The translations under genes and the position numbers were made by a program. Shown piece by piece: positions 62,401-64,000 of a stretch of 64,000 bases of DNA. Origin of the DNA: Maricaulis sp947259345 (GTDB taxonomy: Bacteria > Pseudomonadota > Alphaproteobacteria > Caulobacterales > Maricaulaceae); the NCBI GenBank assembly GCA_965217205.1, contig OZ244254.1:3224001-3288000 (forward strand), given 5' to 3'. The notes beneath the pieces are model-generated. The model saw only the letters and a list, made by a program, of their open reading frames with translations, was not told where the DNA came from and did not search any database. Position 1 is the stretch's first letter; each line of letters starts with the position of its first letter.

Positions 62401-62568
62401 GACGTCGGGGAAAGCGTCAACCGGCATGGTCCGGAAGGTGACGCCGCCCGCTACGATGACCGCGATGAAGCCGAGCACCGCCAGGAGGCGTCCGCCGGCG
62501 AGGCGATGCAGGAGCCGCGTGGCCGCCCCTTGGTATTCCGGGGAGGTGTTGTCAGTGGGCGTGTCCAT
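59431..62568 (-). CDS. czcA: CzcA-type divalent heavy-metal RND efflux pump
   Basis: 1045 residues, twelve membrane helices. The helix-4 sequence GMMVDGAVVMVENANRRL fits the HME-RND subgroup that exports Co2+, Zn2+ or Cd2+ (the Cus form has DAAIVMIEN), so this pump should complement the copper pump. The RND motifs EGKTFRPLAFAVVFAM and, at the C-terminus, LTLLVLPAVYKWF are present. Start MDTPTDNTS overlaps czcB by 17 bp. Order czcC-czcB-czcA on the minus strand. Confidence 0.92.
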   Translation of the reverse strand: MDTPTDNTSPEYQGAATRLLHRLAGGRLLAVLGFIAVIVAGGVTFRTMPVDAFPDVTPALVQVFTETEGLAPEEVERYVTFPVETAMNGLPRLTEVRSTSNFGLSVVNIYFEDGTDIYWARQLVGERLRLAREDIPNGFGEPAMGPITTGLGQILFYFLDSTDGALNGVELRTIQDWLVKFDLQTIRGVTEVLSLGGFERQYQIEVRPDALLRYDLTVADVVAAVGANNANAGAQFLVENSEQYTVRAVGLAEGEHDLGDIVVKVVDGVPVRVRDIAGIGIGGAPRQGLATMNGQGEIVAGLVLKLIGANTNEVIGRVHDRLDRINETLPEGVEAVPYYDQSELVGAAVSTMTTALWQGALLVAVILFAFLRGWRPSLIVVASIPFSVGFALIAMRLFNVSANLMSLGGIATAIGMMVDGAVVMVENANRRLREAEAEANRRNVVAQACAEVLQPLVFAILIVVVVFLPILTLDGVEGKTFRPLAFAVVFAMAGSLVFAVLLAPAAAFLGLRPRSARAQGGGLYARWFGPAVGFFVARRWAAVLLAGVMLAAGALIFPRLGSEFTPRMNEGDLLIRLTMAPSISLPEARNTVTRFEQTLLDDFPEVERVVTRVGRGEVGAHADPVNSGEAFVALRPRSEWTTARTQADLLARMSERFEDFPGARFNITQPIAAATDELLTGTKADLAIKLFGEDMAVLEREAAEIARVIRGIDGSADVQTDQVTGAPQLRITVDRDAMSRFGLNVEDVLSVVRSAVGGETAGQVFEGIRRFDIVVRYPEADRANAERIGRIVLNGPGGELIPLSQVANVERIEGPRQVTRENGRRFITIQTNVRGRDIGSFVTEGQQAVAAGVDLPSGYYVEWGGQFELQQQANARFAVVIPVTLGIVMLLLLFSFGRLKSALLIVANIPLALVGGIAALWLTGQNLSVPASVGFIALFGIALGNGMVLVSFLDRFARTRRDVDAFSVEAAVMRAQPVLMTATTTGLGLMPLLFASGIGSEVQRPLAAVVIGGLVTSTVLTLLVLPAVYKWFAPRPVLPEQEEQT

Positions 62569-63784
62569 CTTCGAACTCCCCTTTTTGCAGTTCCGATTTC
62601 AGAGCGAAGGCGCCGGCGGTTGCGATACGTTCGCCCGGCTCGACCCCTGCGAGGATTTCCGCAAAGCGGTCAGAGCGCCGTCCGATGCGGACCGGACGAA
62701 CTTCGAAACCGTGATCGGTACGTACGAAGACCGCATCGGCGCCGTCGATCGTCTGCAGCGCACTGGCCGGCACACGGGTGCTGGCTCGGGCGGCGAGCGC
62801 CTCGGCGTGAACCGTGACGAACATGCCCGGACGCAAGCGCTCGCCGGCATTGTCGAGCACGATCCGTGCCCGGCCCGTGCGAGTGCTTTCGCCGAGCTGG
62901 GGGCTGACGAAGGCGATCTCGCTGACGATTTCGGGGCCGCCGTCGCCCGGATCGATCCGGACGGGACTTCCGGCCCGCAGCTGGTCGAGATCGGCACCGT
63001 AGATGGCCGCATCGACCCAGACCGTGGACGTATCGGCAATGATAAAGGCCGGCGGCTGCGCGCCTTCCTCGATCACCTCGCCCAGCACGGCGTGGCGCTC
63101 GATGACGATTCCGGAGATCGGTGCCGCGAGCGCGTAGCGTGTCAGGGGCTGATCCGTTCCCGAGGCAAGGGTGGCGCGCGCCGCCTCGTCAACGCCCAGC
63201 GCCTCCAATTGCTGGCGGGCGCTGCGCACCTCGATGCGCGATTCCTCCAACGCCTGGCGGGCGTCGAGGAAATCCTGTTCCGCCGAAATCTGCTGCTCCC
63301 ACAGCCGCCTCTCGCGCTCGAACCGCGATTGGTTGAGGTCGAGGCGGGCCAGGGCGGACAGGGATCCGGCCTTGGCGTCCGCCAGGGCGCGACTGTCGAG
63401 CACGGCGAGGAGCTGGCCGGTTTCGACCGCGTCACCCTCGGTGACATGGACGGCATGAACGATACCGGATACCCGCGGCGAGACATGGGCCAGACGCGTT
63501 TGGTCAAACCTGACCTCGGCGGGCAATTCCACCTCGCCATCCACGGGGCCAGAATCGACCGCGTCAACCGTAATGCCGAGCGCGGCGATATCGTCGTCGG
63601 ACAGCTCTATGATTCCGACTTCATCGGCGTGATTGTCCTCTGCATGCCCGGTGTCAGTCGCGTTGTCATGGGCATCTGCGCCTACTGGAGCCTCGTGCGC
63701 GGACACTTGAGCGGGCGGGCCCGAACAAGCAGCCAGGAGGGAAAATGCCGCCGTGCCGGCGAGCAGTGTTCTGGTCATTGTCAT
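62552..63784 (-). CDS. czcB: CzcB-type periplasmic adaptor
   Basis: 410 residues. A lipobox-like N-terminus (LLAACSG) is followed by a His/Asp-rich segment (HDNATDTGHAEDNHADE) that could bind metal, then the HlyD/adaptor core: VELPAEVRFDQTRLAHVSPRVSGIVHAVHVTEGDAVETGQLLA, a long helical hairpin, and IVLDNAGERLRPGMFVTVHAE in the beta-barrel. The membrane-proximal end reads GVEPGERIATAGAFALKSEL. It bridges CzcA to CzcC. ATGA overlap with czcC upstream. Confidence 0.92.
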   Translation of the reverse strand: MTMTRTLLAGTAAFSLLAACSGPPAQVSAHEAPVGADAHDNATDTGHAEDNHADEVGIIELSDDDIAALGITVDAVDSGPVDGEVELPAEVRFDQTRLAHVSPRVSGIVHAVHVTEGDAVETGQLLAVLDSRALADAKAGSLSALARLDLNQSRFERERRLWEQQISAEQDFLDARQALEESRIEVRSARQQLEALGVDEAARATLASGTDQPLTRYALAAPISGIVIERHAVLGEVIEEGAQPPAFIIADTSTVWVDAAIYGADLDQLRAGSPVRIDPGDGGPEIVSEIAFVSPQLGESTRTGRARIVLDNAGERLRPGMFVTVHAEALAARASTRVPASALQTIDGADAVFVRTDHGFEVRPVRIGRRSDRFAEILAGVEPGERIATAGAFALKSELQKGEFEDGHAH

Positions 63785-64000
63785 GGGTTTGCCTCCGCGC
63801 CGGCAACGCCGGCGAGCTGTTTCAGGCGAGGTGCTCCGAAGAGCACGTCAAGTTCGATGGCCGAGCGAGCGAGTTCTGCCCGGGCCTCAATCGCCTGGAT
63901 GCGTGTGTCGAAGTAAGTGCGCTGGACGTCCAGCAGATCGAGAAGCTGCAGCGCGCCCTCGCGATAGGCGAGACTGGTACGGGAGAAGGCGTTCTCAGCG
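63781..64000 (-). CDS. czcC: CzcC-type outer-membrane efflux protein, C-terminal fragment
   Basis: Partial gene leaving the right edge; the last 72 residues are visible. The sequence AFSRTSLAYREGALQLLDLLDVQRTYFDTRIQAIEARAELARSAIELDVLFGAP shows the LL-DLLDVQRT-type helix and YREGALQLL repeat typical of the TolC-like CzcC C-terminal half. Its stop overlaps the start of czcB by four bases, so it heads the visible czc operon. The promoter and start are outside the window. Confidence 0.88.
   Translation of the reverse strand, partial: AENAFSRTSLAYREGALQLLDLLDVQRTYFDTRIQAIEARAELARSAIELDVLFGAPRLKQLAGVAGAEANP

Noticed and set aside
60028..62817. 929-residue frame on the plus strand
   Set aside because: Complete antisense of czcA and part of czcB; composition is His/Arg/Asp/Gln-rich with no domains, while the opposite strand encodes an RND pump.

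Overview
The window looks like an alphaproteobacterial chromosome of high G+C, most probably a Maricaulis-like member of the Hyphomonadaceae/Maricaulales. The grounds are the hemC-hemD-mitofilin-hemY order, an IalB-family protein, FolD/YggU/YggT next to each other, and a sensory MCP with a membrane-embedded input domain. Taxonomy is inference from gene content, not a search result.

Region 1 (1-33.85 kb) is ordinary chromosome. It holds rlmN, gpsA, tsaD, the heme genes hemC/hemD/mic60/hemY, a uridine kinase, tRNA-Thr(CGT), yghU, a DUF305-LVIVD exported pair, bacterioferritin with its ferredoxin, folD, yggU/yggT, tRNA-Ala(CGC), a pterin dehydratase, bioB, an AGCS alanine/sodium symporter, an S41 peptidase and several lipoproteins and orphan response regulators. 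A ~90-bp GC-rich repeat follows both tRNAs and occurs a third time, inverted, at the end of this region.

Region 2 (about 33.97-42.2 kb) is a mobile element of the Tn7 superfamily. Four coupled leftward genes encode TnsA (PD-(D/E)xK nuclease), TnsB (DDE transposase), a short TniB-like TnsC ATPase and a very long TniQ/TnsD-like protein. A strong terminator closes the operon, followed by a cluster of TTGGAC-type motifs that may be the transposon end. A divergent MerR-like regulator gene shares a TTGACA-rich control region with tnsA; beyond it lies a divergent SRAP-like gene. No cas genes or CRISPR array were seen, so targeting would be protein-directed.

Region 3 (42.4-64 kb) is a heavy-metal island. 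It holds a CusF-like protein, an acyltransferase, a PepSY protein, a CnrY-CnrX-CnrH-like anti-sigma/sensor/ECF-sigma cassette, an NTF2-like secreted protein, a DUF2231 membrane protein, a CopA-type P1B ATPase with YHS and HMBD domains, a CueR regulator, a CusCBA copper/silver RND pump whose CusB carries two fused CusF domains, a Cys-rich secreted protein, an APC permease, and a CzcCBA-type RND pump that runs off the right edge. Two CueR-type operators (CTTCC-N7-GGAAG-like dyads in 19-bp promoter spacers) precede copA and the cus operon. Only one candidate transposon end is visible and it lies on the tniQ side, so the metal island may be cargo of the Tn7-like element; this is a hypothesis.

The layout suggests a chromosomal segment invaded by a protein-targeted transposon with a copper/silver plus divalent-metal resistance module beside it, controlled by both a CueR switch and an ECF-sigma switch.
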